The notes under the pieces: model-generated
What the model was told of the DNA's origin: nothing
Database searches by the model: none
What the model saw: the letters and a program-made list of their open reading frames with translations, nothing else
Assembly (NCBI GenBank): GCA_043228905.1
Contig: JBHGNT010000016.1
Location: forward strand, 8,122,001-8,186,000
Direction of reading: 5' to 3'
Length of the DNA: 64,000 nucleotides
From: Azolla caroliniana
Lineage: Eukaryota > Polypodiophyta
Part shown: positions 52,352-64,000 of the stretch, piece by piece
Numbering within the stretch: position 1 is the first letter of the stretch
Layout: every line of letters begins with the position of its first letter
Made by a program: the position numbers and the translations under genes

Positions 52352-53268
52352 ATGGACACCTTACATCTTCTTTCCTGGGATGTGCAAGGCTTGGGTGGTC
52401 AGGCTTTTCGTAGATTTAAAGGACTCTTACGCGCAGATTTAGGTACTGCTAATGTAGGAAATATTGATATTCTATTTTTACAAGAGCATCACTTATGTAT
52501 GGATAGAATTCGGAAGTATGGATCTATTTTACCAGGATGGTGGACTCACTTCTGGATTCCCGCTTTTGGCCCCACTAGCCGTCAGGCTGGACTATGCATT
52601 GCAGTTAAACAACATTTGCAGTCTATCATTGTGTCAGCTGCTACTATTATGAATAAAAGGCCACAATTCTTGATTGTAAAAATAAGATCCCAAAAGGTTG
52701 GCCTTATGAATCTCTATGCCCCTAATTCTGCGGTCGAAAGGGCAAAGTTATGGATATCTCTTTTTGATTATGTGAGTTTAGCGGATTGTTGGTTGGTAGG
52801 AGGCAACTTTAATATGATTGAGGATGTTGCTAACAGGCTGGGAGGTATAACTACTACAATTTCAGGATGGGAAGCTAAGTGTTGGGATTACTTTTGTTTT
52901 ACTTATGGGTTGCTGGATTTATGGAAGGTGCATTCATTTTCACGTATACAAGGATCCCTTCAATTTTCTAGATCAGATAGAAGCTTGGTTGCTACAAATT
53001 TGTCTCGACTAGATAGATTTTATGCTAGTAGCATTGTTTGGGAAGCAAGTGGATCCATAGGAATTATTACAGGATCAGCTATCTCTGACCACGACCCTCT
53101 GAAGTTACAGGTTACATTGACTAAGAGGCGATACTCGAGACAATTGTGTATCCCTCCTGCAATGTTATTTGAGGATAATCATTGGATGGCAATCATACAA
53201 ATATGGTCAAAATACAATTTCTCAGATGACTGTTTGCTTAGCAATATGACTCATGCCATACTCGATAC
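52352..53268 (+). pseudogene. LINE-1 ORF2, endonuclease part
   Basis: ATG 52352, LLSWDVQGLGGQAFRRFKGL, LFLQEHHLC, GLMNLYAPNS, WLVGGNFNMIED, SDHDPLKL. These are the motifs of the apurinic-type endonuclease of LINEs. The usual GGDFN is GGNFN here, which removes a metal-binding Asp. The frame is open until element A2 interrupts it after the TSD GATAC at 53264-53268; the frame resumes at 56664. Confidence 0.85.
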
Positions 53269-53963
53269 TTATGAAGAGAGAGAGAAAAAAGATAGAGAAG
53301 AGAAGAGGAAGAAAAAAGAATACTTCAATATACTATCAAGAAAAGAATACAATCCTCTTAAACACCAAGAGGAACAACCCCAAATAACTACTTCAATATA
53401 CTATTACTAAAATAGTCTTTTTGCCTTCTCTCTTTCTTCTAATAATCGTCTTCCCACTTCTTCTGATCTTCTTCTTCTTACTCACTTCTTCTTGTAGATC
53501 TTTTATCTTTCCTCCCTCCCCCTAATTGCTAAGAATACTGCATATTTATAGGTTTTTAGTTGTGTTATTCTTGCTTTTTTCTTTTCTTTTCTTTTACATA
53601 TCCTCGAGTTTGTGTGGTGTGTTTTTCATATAATTATTTCTGGGTTTTCATCCAATTTTTTCATACAAGAAAGCTCTCTTTGTCAGATTTCTTACGAATC
53701 TTTTCTTTTGAAATTTGGATAAGAGATGAAGAAGTTATGAGCTTTTTTCTCTACCTTGCTTTTTCTACTTAATTTCTTGCATTTTTCTTCTTTTTCTTTT
53801 TTTTTGTTTTTTCTACTTTTGAAAAACGCCTCTAACTTTATTTCTCTTCAATTTCATTTATCTTTTAACTCTTGGACCTTTCATATTATGCTTTATTCTT
53901 CTATACCTTCACATCCAATGTATTTGTCACAGTCTTTTCCTATAAGCAAAAATTGACTTCACA
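53269..53963 (-). repeat. Element A2 3' LTR
   Basis: Minus strand TGTGAAGTCAATTTTTGC...; the other end has become TTATGAAG where TGATGAAG is expected. Confidence 0.85.
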
Positions 53964-54045
53964 TTTAGCCCCCCTCCTTGCTTTTTGGTGAACCATTTAT
54001 GGTGAACCCTAAGCTACTAATAAAACCAAAAAATTCTCCTTCGCC

Positions 54046-55894
54046 TTATTCATGGCTATAGACAAAGAAGGAGAGAATAAATAAAAAGAAACAAATTATG
54101 TGAGTAAAACCCCTGTTAGTCGGTAGGAAAAACCTCACACTCCTAGACACATACACACACACACACACACACACATTGACAATAGCCACCACCATCTTTC
54201 TCCTAGTCAACACAAAGAAAGAGGTTACAACAATTATTATATCTTCCTCAACTCTCCAAATACTAGGTGGACCATCGAATACATAATGCTTGATAGAAGT
54301 AAGCATGTCAAAATATGAATAAATCTTTCAAGTGATCGAACTTTTTGCACAAACACCTTCAAAGCTTTGAGACTTGTTGGAATTGTCACCTTTTGAATTT
54401 CTTCGATCTTTGATTTATCCATATAAATTCCTTCTTAGCACACGAAATTCTCCACACTACCTTGTTGTGTATGTATGACCATTTCATTTAGTATCTCATC
54501 TCGAAAAAGAAGCAAAAATTGATCTCGTTTGGTTGAATCAATCAAGGGTTTGAAGTTAATGTCATTCTTCTTTGGAACCACAACAATAGGTGAGACAAAC
54601 TTCAAATCTTCCAACTTGATGTGGTGCTTGATGTCTTCTCCTCTTATCTGTGAATAGTTAATTATGAATAACTTTGGAAACTTAGAAATAAGAGAAATAA
54701 ACCTTTGATGCTCTCCTCGAATATTTTGGAAATCATCTTTTCTTTTTCCCCCAAAGTCATAATACTTTTCTCCTCAATGACTTCTTCTTCCTCGTTAAAC
54801 ACCACGTGGAATGACTTATTTTCCCTATCCCATGAAGATTCATCAATTGTTATGCTTTCCTCTTCTTGCTTACCATTGTCTATAGATGATTCCTTCTCCT
54901 TTAAACATTTGATTAGTTGTTGTGGATCCTTTGATGGTGATAAGTTCATGATACTCCAATCATGCATTACAAGTAATTCTCTTGGCTCTTGATCAAATTG
55001 TTGTTGAAGAGTCGATGCCCACATAACTTTATTACTACTCAATGCAAATCCAAAACACAAATCTTGCACAAACACCTTCATACACTGCAACTTGGCACTT
55101 ACCAATGCTTCCTTACACGCATTGATCTCAAAAAACCAATCTCCAGCTATCACTTCCAGGTTACCTTCTTCATCTTGCAACTCTGTTGTGGGTACTTCAC
55201 CATCAACAACGTTTTTTGTCATATATTCCATTTCATCTTGCACATATTCATCATCAATCACCATATCGCTTGTTGTATCAATAATGTCCTCAACATGATG
55301 TACATTGGCATCACCATCCATAGCATCGCTTCTCATAAAAATCTCCTTGGATTCGTCTTTCACATCATCATTCTTTGTATCATGGTTATCCTCATGAACT
55401 AGATGGGGGAATTCCACATTCATCACCTCTTCTTCTTTGTCTTTGGAATCACCTTCACAGACATCATCATAACTCCAAAAATTAGAATAATGATATTAGG
55501 GAACTTGTTGAATCGGACATTGCAAGTATGCTTGTTGTTGGCTCATGACTGATCCACAATTATCATAGCTTGGATTTATAGTATATGATGTCGATACTCC
55601 ATATGCTTCACCGAATATCAGCTTCTTCAATTGTTGATCATAACTTTGACATACTCAAAGCAAATCATGGAAAGACCTTAGATGCTTCATATGCACTTCA
55701 TATTGAAAATATGGATCTAGCCTTGCTTTGAATCTTTGCATCTTAAAGTATACATCTTCAACAAGTCGAATCCAAGTGAACCATATATCCAAAAACGTCT
55801 TCTCATACTCGAGGTAGCACATTGATGAAACCATATGCAATTGGAAAAGTTCTCTTTGTAGATCTGTCGCATCGCGAACTCCATATCTTGCCAT
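54046..55894 (-). pseudogene. Element A2 gag-derived protein, broken
   Basis: Same protein as in A1: MARYGVRDATDLQRELFQLH from 55894, acidic part and ACKEALVSAKLQCMKVF (55426-54662), FALSSNKVMWASTLQQQF, and the tail EALKVFVQKVRSLERFIH-like text near 54330-54380. Stops and frameshifts occur at about 55654, 55427-55490 and 54660. A second short frame (54306 to 54046, MLTSIKHYVFDG) has a counterpart in A1 at 19360-19599, so sequence after the main ORF is also shared. Confidence 0.8.
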
Positions 55895-55990
55895 TAGTTT
55901 GATGATGAATCGATAAATCCAACCATCAATGAGTGGACAACTGTTCCTCCCGTTATACAGAAAGGATCGACCCTTCCTGGAGCGCCAAAA

Positions 55991-56663
55991 TGATGAAGAG
56001 ATAGAGAAAAATGATAGAGGAGAGGAGGAAAAAAGAATGCTTCAATATACTAATAAGAAAAGAATACAATACTCTTATACTCTAAGAGTAACAAAAACTA
56101 AATAACTACTTAAATATAATATTAGACAAAAAAGTCTTTCCTTCTTCACCCTTTCTTCTACTAAGCTTCTTATAACCCTCTTATTCTTTCTCCCTTCTTC
56201 TTGTAGATAATCTATCCTCTCCCCTATTACTAAGAATACCCTCATATTTATAGGTTTCTAGTTGCGTTATTCTTACTCTTTTCTTTTCTTTTCTTTTACG
56301 TATGCTCGAGTTTATGTGATGCCTTTTTCATATCATTATTTCTATTTTATGTTTCTAAATTTATCATAAAGAAAGCTCTCTTTGTTAACTTTCTTATGAA
56401 TCTTTTTTTTTTAAATTTGGATAAGAGATGCAGAAGTTATGAGCTTTTTTCTCTGCCCTGCTTTCTTTGCCTTATTATGCGTTTTTGTCCTTCTATCTTT
56501 TCTTTTGCTTTTTCTACTTTTGGAAAACGCCTCTAACTTTATATCCCTTCAATTTTCTTCTTTTCTTAACTCTTGAGCCTTTCACATTGTGCTTTATTCT
56601 TATAGAGCTTAGTATTCGATGTATTTTCCACGGTCTTCTCTTACAGCAAAAATTGACTTCATA
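55991..56663 (-). repeat. Element A2 5' LTR
   Basis: 673 bp. Its outer end reads GACTTCATA where the other copy has GACTTCACA. Confidence 0.85.
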
Positions 56664-59600
56664 GATACAAAGATTCTATTCACAGAAATAGTTTTAGCAT
56701 CTGTTTATCACTACAATTCAGAGATTGCTAACTTGCATCGTGCTTTGGCAACATTACAACAACTTTTGGAAAGGTACCCAACTTCATCTATATTATGTTG
56801 TGATTTGCAACAAGAAAAAAACAGTCTAAAGGAAAAATAGGAAGCACGGTCAAGTTTCTTTTACCATCGTAATGTTGCTCGTTGGTCGCAAAGGCAAGAT
56901 TGGGTCAATAAGGATTTCTTTAATCAATTTAAACGAAAAGCTAGACCTCTTTCTATTACTTCTTTGAAGTGGCTTGATGGATCCTATACATGAGATGGCT
57001 CTGAGATGCGAAGTATAGTCTCGTATTATTATCAGAACTTATTGTCTGCTGAATCTTTTACGACAGATAATTTTTATAAGCAACAAGTTGTTTTGGCAAC
57101 TATTGAACAGAAGGTTATAGATGTAATGGCCTCTCAATTATTACAACCGTTTACATCTCAAGAGGTATTTGTTGCGGCTAAATCCTTAGGTAAGGATGTT
57201 TGTCCCGGAAAAGATGGAATACAAATTGGCTTTTATTTGCATTATTGGGATTTTATTGGTTCTCTTATTACTAGAGCAGTTAATTTAATTTTCTCAACGG
57301 GTAATATGCCTGATGAATGGACATAAGGAATCATATATATGATTCCTAAATCGAATGCTCAATGTGATGAAGTCTCCAAGTGGCAGCCAATAACCTTGCT
57401 TAATGTTGTGTATAAGATAGTCGCAAAAGCTATTGCAGTTAGACTACGACCTGTATTGCCGTCTATTATTCATGATACACAATGTGGCTTCCTACAAGAT
57501 AGAAGTATTTTTTATAATATCTTTTTGTTTTGGGAAATGGTTGCATTAACTTAGCAACATAAACAACAACTTGCAGTATTATTGCTTGACTTTGAAAAGG
57601 CATATGATAAAGTGGATTGGGACTTTCTTAGGCAATGCTACCAAGATTAGGTTTTCCAGCCGCATGGATAAAAGGTGTTTCATCCCTTTACAGGCATGCT
57701 TCTAGTTATGTTTTGTTTGTTGGAGAATACGAGACACTATTTCCTATATCCAAGTCTATTAGGCAAGGATGCCATCTTGCCCCATTTCTTTTTATCTTGT
57801 TTGGGGAAGCTTTGTCCTCCTACCTAAGATCATCAACTACTGGTATCAAAGGATTAGTATTACCTATTACACAATCCATTGTACTGGATGTTAAATTTGT
57901 AGATGACACAACCCTCTATGTTGAAGGGGAGATCAGTAATCTTGGTCGGGTACAAAATGTTTTGCAAGTTTTCTCAGATGCTACACATGCATCACTTAAC
58001 TGGAATAAGTCAGTTGGCCTTTGGGTTGGTGCAGAAAATCATCCTGAGTGGTATCCAGGTCATGCTTTCCGATGGCTTCATCGTGGTGAGCCAGTTCGAT
58101 ATTTAGGATGTATGGTTGGAATAGATTTAAGGCCAGAAGTACTGCTATCTCCGTTGCTATTATCAATAAAACGTAAATTATTGTCTTTTTCGGGTCGCGT
58201 TGTAGTAGCAAATACCGTACTATTGGCATCAATGTGGTTTATAGCATCTGTGTGGCTATTTTCTAGATCAGCAATGACAAAAGTGCAAAGCTTGATCCAG
58301 AATTTCCTTTGGGGGGGAAAACATGGCTCTCCTACAGTAGCCAAGGTTGCATGGAATGTGTTGATTCAACCTAAAATTAATGGAGGGTTGGGTTTGATAG
58401 ATCCTTTGATGCAGTCAAGAGCTCTCTTGACTAAGTTTGTTATCAGAGGTTTGTTGCCAGGATCAGAAGCTTGGAAAGGAATGTTTTTAAATCAGTTAAT
58501 GCAATTAACTCCTAAGACATGAGGAGTATGGTCACCCTCTTTAAAGTAGTTGTTCTTGAATGACATGAAAACACCAAGGAGAAATCTTGCATCCAATAGA
58601 TTTTTGCTAGGAATCATAAGAGCGTGGGATGCAATTAAATCATTTTTGCTAAAGGACAAATCTTCTACCTGGGATGCATTACTTAATCAACCTATGCTTG
58701 CCAATTCTCTATTTCGGGATAATGCAAGAAAAGTATTGGGCCTGTGTCGTCACCTTGCTTGGGGTAAATTGGATAATGGACCAACTGCATCTATAAGAAC
58801 GTGGACTCAGTTTCAACAAATGTCACAAGAAGATCAACTTGTACATCTACAATCAATTCATGGTGCTAAGATAATGACGGCTACCTTATCAGTAACATAT
58901 TCTTCATTTTTAACAACCTTCCAACTGAGGCAGGAACATCTATGGTTTGGATGCTTCACAAATGATATATTGATGGTTGTTAAGGGTGTTTCACCTAATG
59001 GGCACGTGTCTTATTTTCAGGTCCTAGACAACAATAGATTGCAATCTTATACCTTTGATTGCAATTATCTACAGGACTTACGAAGTGCACCAGTTACAGT
59101 GGTTGCTAAAATCGGAAAGAAATGGATCCTTGATCCTTATCCATCAATTGCTCATATGTGTGATATCATGTGGTTATATTCAAAAGATCTTGTTGCAAGA
59201 TTAACATGGGATCTAGGGGGTTGGCTTTGGTCACACTCCTTGGGGGAAAAGATCATAAAGGTCCCCTTTTTTCAGTACTCAGTAAAACTTGGAAGATCAT
59301 TACTGCTCTCTCGGAATGTAAAGATACCAATAGCTCAAAAACATTGGACCAATTGGGGTGTTTCCACTTTGCATTTGAGAACCTATTGGAAATGGATATG
59401 GTCATTCAAGGGGCCAACTAAATTTATTCTCTTTTGATGGTTATTAGAGCATATGGCTGTACCAGTTGATCATGCATTGAAAGGGAATGTGACACCCAAT
59501 TTGCGGCAATGTGCCATTTGATGTGAACCTCAAGAGACTACTAAGCATGTCTTATGGTCTTATTCTTTTGCTCAACAAGTATGGAAGAAAGTCGTGTCTT

Positions 59601-59800
59601 TATTCCTAACAATAAATGTAGGTTGCTTATTCTCATGGGGATCAGCGATGTGGGGAGTATTACACTCTGGTTTAATGTTGTATCAAGAAAACGATGTTCA
59701 TGAAGCAATGACAATACATAATAGAAGATTAATATTAGTTAGTCCCTTCCAACAACCTCGAAAGCAAGTTGCTCGATATTGCTACATCCAAGCTAATTAG
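56664..59800 (+). pseudogene. LINE-1 ORF2, reverse transcriptase and C-terminal part
   Basis: Resumes at the second GATAC (IDTKILFTEIVLASVYHYNS-type text), then KSLGKDVCPGKDGIQIGFYL, VSKWQPITLLNVVYKIVAKA, LLLDFEKAYDKVDWDFL, ISKSIRQGCHLAPFLFILF and VKFVDDTTLYVEGE. The RT active site is FVDD where FADD is usual in LINEs. SFSGRVVVANTVLLASMWF and LIQNFLWGGKHGSPTVAKVA are typical plant LINE thumb motifs. After about 58522 several stops occur. The zinc-finger end is decayed (KHVLWSYSFAQQVWKKV). The 3' end runs into the AGCTAATTAGCT array with no poly-A tail. Confidence 0.85.
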
Positions 59801-60620
59801 CTACTAATTATCTATTCTCCTTAATTAACTACATCTTAGCTAATTTGTTATATCTTAGCTCATTTTAGCTAATTAACTGCTAAACTATAGGTTGGCAGTA
59901 GCTAATTAGCTATTCTACTTTAGTATGGCAATAGTTAATTAGCTATTCGACTTTAGTATAGTAGGAGCTAAATAGCTATTCTTCTTAACTATGGCAATAG
60001 CTAATTAATTAGCTATCACTCTTGATACTGCTTAGCCAATTAGCTACATCTTAGCTAATTAGTTGCTAGACTATAGGTTCGTAGTAACTAATTAGCTACT
60101 AGACTATAGGTTGGCAGTAGCTAATTATCTGCTACACTATAAGTTGGTAGTAGCTAATTAGCTACATCTTAACTAATTAGTTATTCCACTTAGTATGGTA
60201 GTGGCTAATTAACTACATCTTAGCTAATTAGCTATTCTTCTTAACTAAATAGCTACATCTTAGCTAAATAGTTATTCTGCTTAACTATGGCAGTAACTAA
60301 TTAGCTTTCACTCTTGATACTGCTTAGCTAATTAGCTACATTGTAGTAGCTAATTACTACTACACTATAGACTAGATGCAGCTAATTAGCTATTCTACTT
60401 AAGTGTGGTAGTAGCTAATTAGCTACTACACTATAGGTTGGCAATAACTAATTAACTACCACATAGCTAATTAGCTACATCTTAGCTAATTAGTTATTCT
60501 TCTTAACTATTGCAGTAGCTAATTAACTACCACTTAGCTAATTAGCTACAATGTAGCTAACTAGCTACTACAATATAGGATGGCAACAACTAATTAGCTA
60601 TTTTACTTAACTATGATAGT
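59788..60620. repeat. AT-rich array built on AGCTAATTAGCT
   Basis: About 830 bp in which the 12-bp palindrome AGCTAATTAGCT and its variants recur every 20-45 bases, with linkers such as ACATCTTAGCTAATTAG, TACTACACTATAGGTTGGCA and TATTCTACTTAACTATGGCA. Spacing is irregular, so it is not a simple tandem satellite. Confidence 0.85.
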
Positions 60621-60796
60621 AGCGCTCCCGACTAGAGGCTCCTAGGTCTGTCTGTTTCCTCGCTCTACCTATGAACTGCGTGACACGGTTTCTTCTGAAA
60701 ACCTATACATACGATGTTTGGGTTTCGGTAACCGACCAAAATCCGCCATGGCAAGAAACAGCAAATTGTCAGATAACAATACCCCTAGGCAAACAT

Positions 60797-61495
60797 TTAC
60801 AATTGGTACCCTAATTCATGAAAGCAATTACGACCACACATAAAAAGGAACCACTACTCATAGCTCTAGTACAATTCACGAATTCGAGCGAAGCACCCAC
60901 GGTAATGGGTGAAAATGATCTGGCAGTAATGATAATCGTCAAGGGTAAGGAAGTTTTTGAAACAATAATCGATGGAGGATCAAGTGTAAAAGTCATCATC
61001 AAACTATGACAAATTAGGAGTTCGGGAATGGAAACCATGCCCATTTTGGCTAAGGATGGCGGATACTAGCTCACTCCGGCCAACAAGACTAATTCGGAAC
61101 TTGGAGATCACCATGGGAGGTTATTTGTTCCAAATATTGGCGGTAGTACTTCAATTAAGTGCACCAGTCGAATATCCTTTGTTGCTGGGAAGACCCTGGT
61201 TACATATAGTGCATATCAAGCAAAATTGGCAAAAGAATATCATAACTTTCTGTCGTGGGAAAACCAAAGTGAGGGTGCCAACACAAGAACATGCAGCCGC
61301 AAACAAGCAATTCAATCCATTATATGCGGAAGCGGTAAACATGTTGGATGGGCTAGCGAACGAAGAGGTAGACCAATATTTAGCCGACATCCGAAAATTG
61401 TACCGCTATTTGAAATTGATGTCGCAGAAGTCGTTACTCCGTATGTAACCCGCAAAGAGGAAGACACTGTCGAGTGCAAATCTTGCAAGTGAACC
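60797..61495 (+). pseudogene. Gypsy fragment: aspartic protease region
   Basis: KEVFETIIDGGSSVKVI (active site IDGGS for D-S/T-G), then in another frame MADTSSLRPTRLIRNLEITM, PLLLGRPWLHIVHIKQNWQK and AEAVNMLDGLANEEVDQYLA. DGGSxVNxI ... YPLLLGRPWL is the retropepsin-like protease of a plant gypsy lineage. Stops and frameshifts separate the pieces; RT is absent. Confidence 0.75.
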
Positions 61496-62086
61496 GGCAC
61501 AGAAATTATGTTCATCTGTGAACCGGCAAGTGCAAATCTTGCAAGTGAAGAGAGCACCTGGGTGATCGACTCCGGTGCATCTTTGTATTAGAAGGCTTGG
61601 TTGTCTTTGATCATCTGGAGCTCGTTTGGTGTCTTGTGGCAGCAATTGGTGATCTCTTGTCCAGTTATCCTTATACCGCCTCAGGCCGTATTGTTAACGC
61701 TAATCTATAGCATGCCGAGAATCAACAAAAAATGCTCGATTGTCGAATTGGCGTATGTCGGCTCTGTCATATTGCGACGAATAATCCCTCTCAAGCCGCT
61801 CTCAACAATCTCGTTGGTACTCATCCAACCAAAATCTCTCCATGTACCAACCTCGATCATCTTGCTGATATCGATATCCTCCTCAATTCCTGTCCTCTCG
61901 CCAAAATCGCTTTCCTTCTAGCCACCTATCATCTCATGGCTCAATTTGTCGAACCAGCATCATTACTTTATTCAATAGGTTATACTCACATTGATCGATC
62001 ATGTGAGCCCTAGAGTGACAAAGTGGACAATGTGTCTGCATCGTGCATTCCAACGTTGAGCAATCACGATTTAAGCATGTTGTGCA
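61496..62086 (+). other. Short copia protease fragment and unassigned sequence
   Basis: ESTWVIDSGASLY (about 61548-61590) is a copia protease motif ending in a stop. Just before it the stretch AAATCTTGCAAGTGAA occurs twice about 60 bp apart. The remainder has open frames (61732-62013) with no domain that I know. Confidence 0.5.
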
Positions 62087-62590
62087 CTAGACCGCCTGCC
62101 GGAATCTAACTTCCTCCTCTTTTGGCAATGCTCTCTGTAGTGCTCCCATGGACATTGTATTATTGTTTTGCACTTGGTCCATATCGAGTACCTGGTCGAT
62201 AACTTGCGTTATGGTCTTGTCTTTGAAATCAAGCATTGCCAAAGTTGTCCTAAGTGGTTCTTTAAGGATCGTTTGGAATATCTCCTTCACATCCTCATGT
62301 GATGGTGGTCTTGACAATTGTTTACACAAATTTTGGAATCAGATAACAACATGGGGAACTGTTTCATATGACTCTTGATACACGGTGTAGAATTGACACA
62401 TCGACTCTCTTCGTGCTACCCGTCGTTGATAGTGTTTGATGAATTTTTCGCTTAATCACTCGAAGGAGTCGGACTCTCCTTGATCATGTCGGGAATACCA
62501 ATTAGCAGCCTAGCCCTCCAACAACAAACCAAATCCAACAATTTTTTATGCATTTGCGTCGGCCTCTGATAATTCACTGAGAGACATGGT
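62087..62590 (-). pseudogene. Retrotransposon gag fragment
   Basis: Minus strand: FIKHYQRRVARRESMCQFYT, PHVVI*FQNLCKQLSRPP, HEDVKEIFQTILKEPLRTTL, KTITQVIDQVLDMDQ. This resembles the gag of the plant gypsy elements. At least two stops. Confidence 0.65.
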
Positions 62591-63178
62591 TCCCCTGCCA
62601 TGTCATGAGGAATGCGCATAGGTGCGCCTTAGTAACCAGTTCATCATTGGAAGTTAGTTTGAAACAATAACATAGAATTGTACAATTATATCCACTTTAT
62701 TTGATAGTGGGGAAATGTTGACAAAAAACAACTACAAAAAAGATCTCGTCATGGACCAAATCGGCGACAAAGATATAAAATAAAAAGGAGATAATAAGTA
62801 ATTACAAAAAATACTTATTAACCAAGGAGTTTTACAAGAGAATTCGATGAACTGGACTCTTCACATAGGAAGGTTTACAACTGGTGGTGAACAAAATTGT
62901 TCGACAAGAGTGTGAGGCTTCACTTTATTGGAATTATTAGTTAGGAATGACGAGCTTGATCTCACCACTCTGATGGTTGAGACCAACCCACGTGTTGCAC
63001 ATTCATGTGTTCCCCAATAAACTCAAGTAGAATCATCCTTAACGTCTTGACTACATGGCTCAAGTGTTAGTGCAATAGGCTTGTAGCCTGTAAGGCACAT
63101 GTTCTAGCCTCATGTCATGACCTCTTGAAATGGGTACCACCTCCAAATTCTTATGATGTCACTTATTTTTTTAGTGGA
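62591..63178. other. No gene recognised
   Basis: No domain, LTR end or repeat could be defined. Confidence 0.4.
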
Positions 63179-64000
63179 TTAGGAAGGGTATGCCCTATGC
63201 AACCCACTTGGGAACCAACAGGAAATTTGACCGACACACCATAAAAAGTCGTAGAGTTCCATCAACAATATCCCCTTAAACCCCCAAGACCTACTACTCC
63301 AACACATACCCATAGGAGGGGGGTGGTCACAATGGGTTTCCTCCATATGGCTCCAAAAGGGAAACATGAAAGACTGGATGAAGTTTGATCAAAGGTGGTA
63401 ACTGGAGACAAAAAAACAACTTTATTAATTTGACCATTAATGCGAAAATGGTTGGGACACCGGAAGTCAAGTTTTGTGCATGGTCTCTTTGTTAGTAGAT
63501 CTTTATGGAGAAGCCAAAATAAATATCCAATCAAGAATGAAGGGGCATGTTCAAAATTTTGTTGGGCTTATTGAATTTGTCTAATTTAGATGTGCATCTC
63601 TTGTACTTGCTCCATCTCATCTAAGAAAGATTATGTAAGATGTAGGCCAAAGACTAAAAAGAAGGAATTTGTTTTGTAGAAGAATGAACAATATTATTAT
63701 AAGAAATCTCTACCATACAAAGCCAATTAATCTACTCATCATGTTGATAGGAGATAAAACAACGTAAGTATTGCTCAAGTTTTGATTGGTTTGTTCAATT
63801 TGACCATTGCTTTATGGGTGATGCCCAGAGGATAACAATTTACATATCTACAAAAGTTTCGAGAGACATTTCCAAAAACTCGCGATGAATTGCAGACCAC
63901 AATCACTAACAATAGTACATGGTAGACCATGAAGGCAAAAAACTTCTCGAAGTAGGGGTGGGATTGTAGACCATGAGCAATCATAACCTCCATGCTTTGG
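63179..64000 (-). pseudogene. Gypsy integrase fragment
   Basis: On the minus strand, with frame changes: [20 protein letters not shown] (about 63930-63870; the IVSDRG motif with Cys for Arg), HHP*SNGQIEQTNQNL, and nearer 63440-63530 KLDFRCPNHFRINGQINKVV, the C-terminal linker before the LTR of gypsy elements. Decayed; extends past the right edge. Confidence 0.7.

Larger units (their letters stand above)
53264..56668 (-). mobile_element. Gag-only LTR element A2, inverted, in LINE-1
   Basis: 53269-56663 with TSD GATAC at 53264-53268 and 56664-56668. The left LTR (3') is 53269-53963 and the right LTR (5') 55991-56663. Both are clearly related but of different length (695 and 673 bp). PBS TGGCGCTCCAGGAAGGG on the minus strand (about 55973-55989). 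The internal part is the same family as A1 at 17-20 kb, while the LTR bodies have diverged. It is older than A1: LTRs differ more and the ORF is broken. Confidence 0.9.

Noticed and set aside
53520-53960. Coding frames in the CT-rich stretch
   Set aside because: This is the LTR of element A2; the same frames recur in its other LTR at about 56467-56664.

Overview
The window reads as nuclear DNA of a plant-lineage eukaryote. The evidence is GT-AG introns, Ty1/copia and Ty3/gypsy retrotransposons primed from the initiator Met-tRNA motif, a short internal run of the plant telomere repeat TTTAGGG, LINEs, and many microsatellites. Gene density is very low and nearly everything is transposable-element sequence. 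The copia, gypsy and gag-only families and the multi-copy uncharacterised genes would suit a bryophyte, lycophyte, fern or charophyte alga, but the sequence alone does not decide between them.

Layout. 1-11,023: two divergent genes. On the minus strand an uninterrupted ORF of at least 731 codons runs off the left edge and looks like a DUF7869-type protein (a family often transposon-like). On the plus strand is a six-exon gene joining a ParB/sulfiredoxin-like domain to a DNA methyltransferase whose motif order is DIPY then FSGTG. A complete copia element (Copia-1, TSD ATTTT) sits inside its fifth coding exon and separates the two methyltransferase motifs. The gene also carries two in-frame stop codons. 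11,922-25,247: an older, chimeric copia locus (Copia-3 joined to Copia-4) holding a solo LTR, a 3.3-kb gag-only LTR element and a decayed gypsy element without a 5' LTR. 25,286-30,064: a RING-H2-like terminal exon, a tRNA-like LTR remnant, minisatellites and a broken unidentified gene. 30,065-46,112: Copia-2, opened by three separate later insertions: a young gypsy chromovirus with identical-looking LTRs and a single 1-nt lesion, a 2.8-kb gag-only LTR element with an intact ORF, and a 3.1-kb insertion of unclear class. 46,113-50,510: remnants, a solo LTR and an array of small palindromes. 50,507-59,800: a decayed LINE split by a second, inverted copy of the gag-only family seen at 17-20 kb. 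59,788-64,000: an array built on AGCTAATTAGCT, then gypsy and copia fragments.

The most promising biology is the left-end divergent pair: a putative transposase-like gene sharing a roughly 300-bp promoter with a ParB-DNA methyltransferase fusion. This could be a mobile unit that carries its own DNA-modifying enzyme. The pairing is inference and has to be tested by finding the same pair elsewhere in the genome. The rest of the window is a clear record of successive nested insertions, most with readable target-site duplications.
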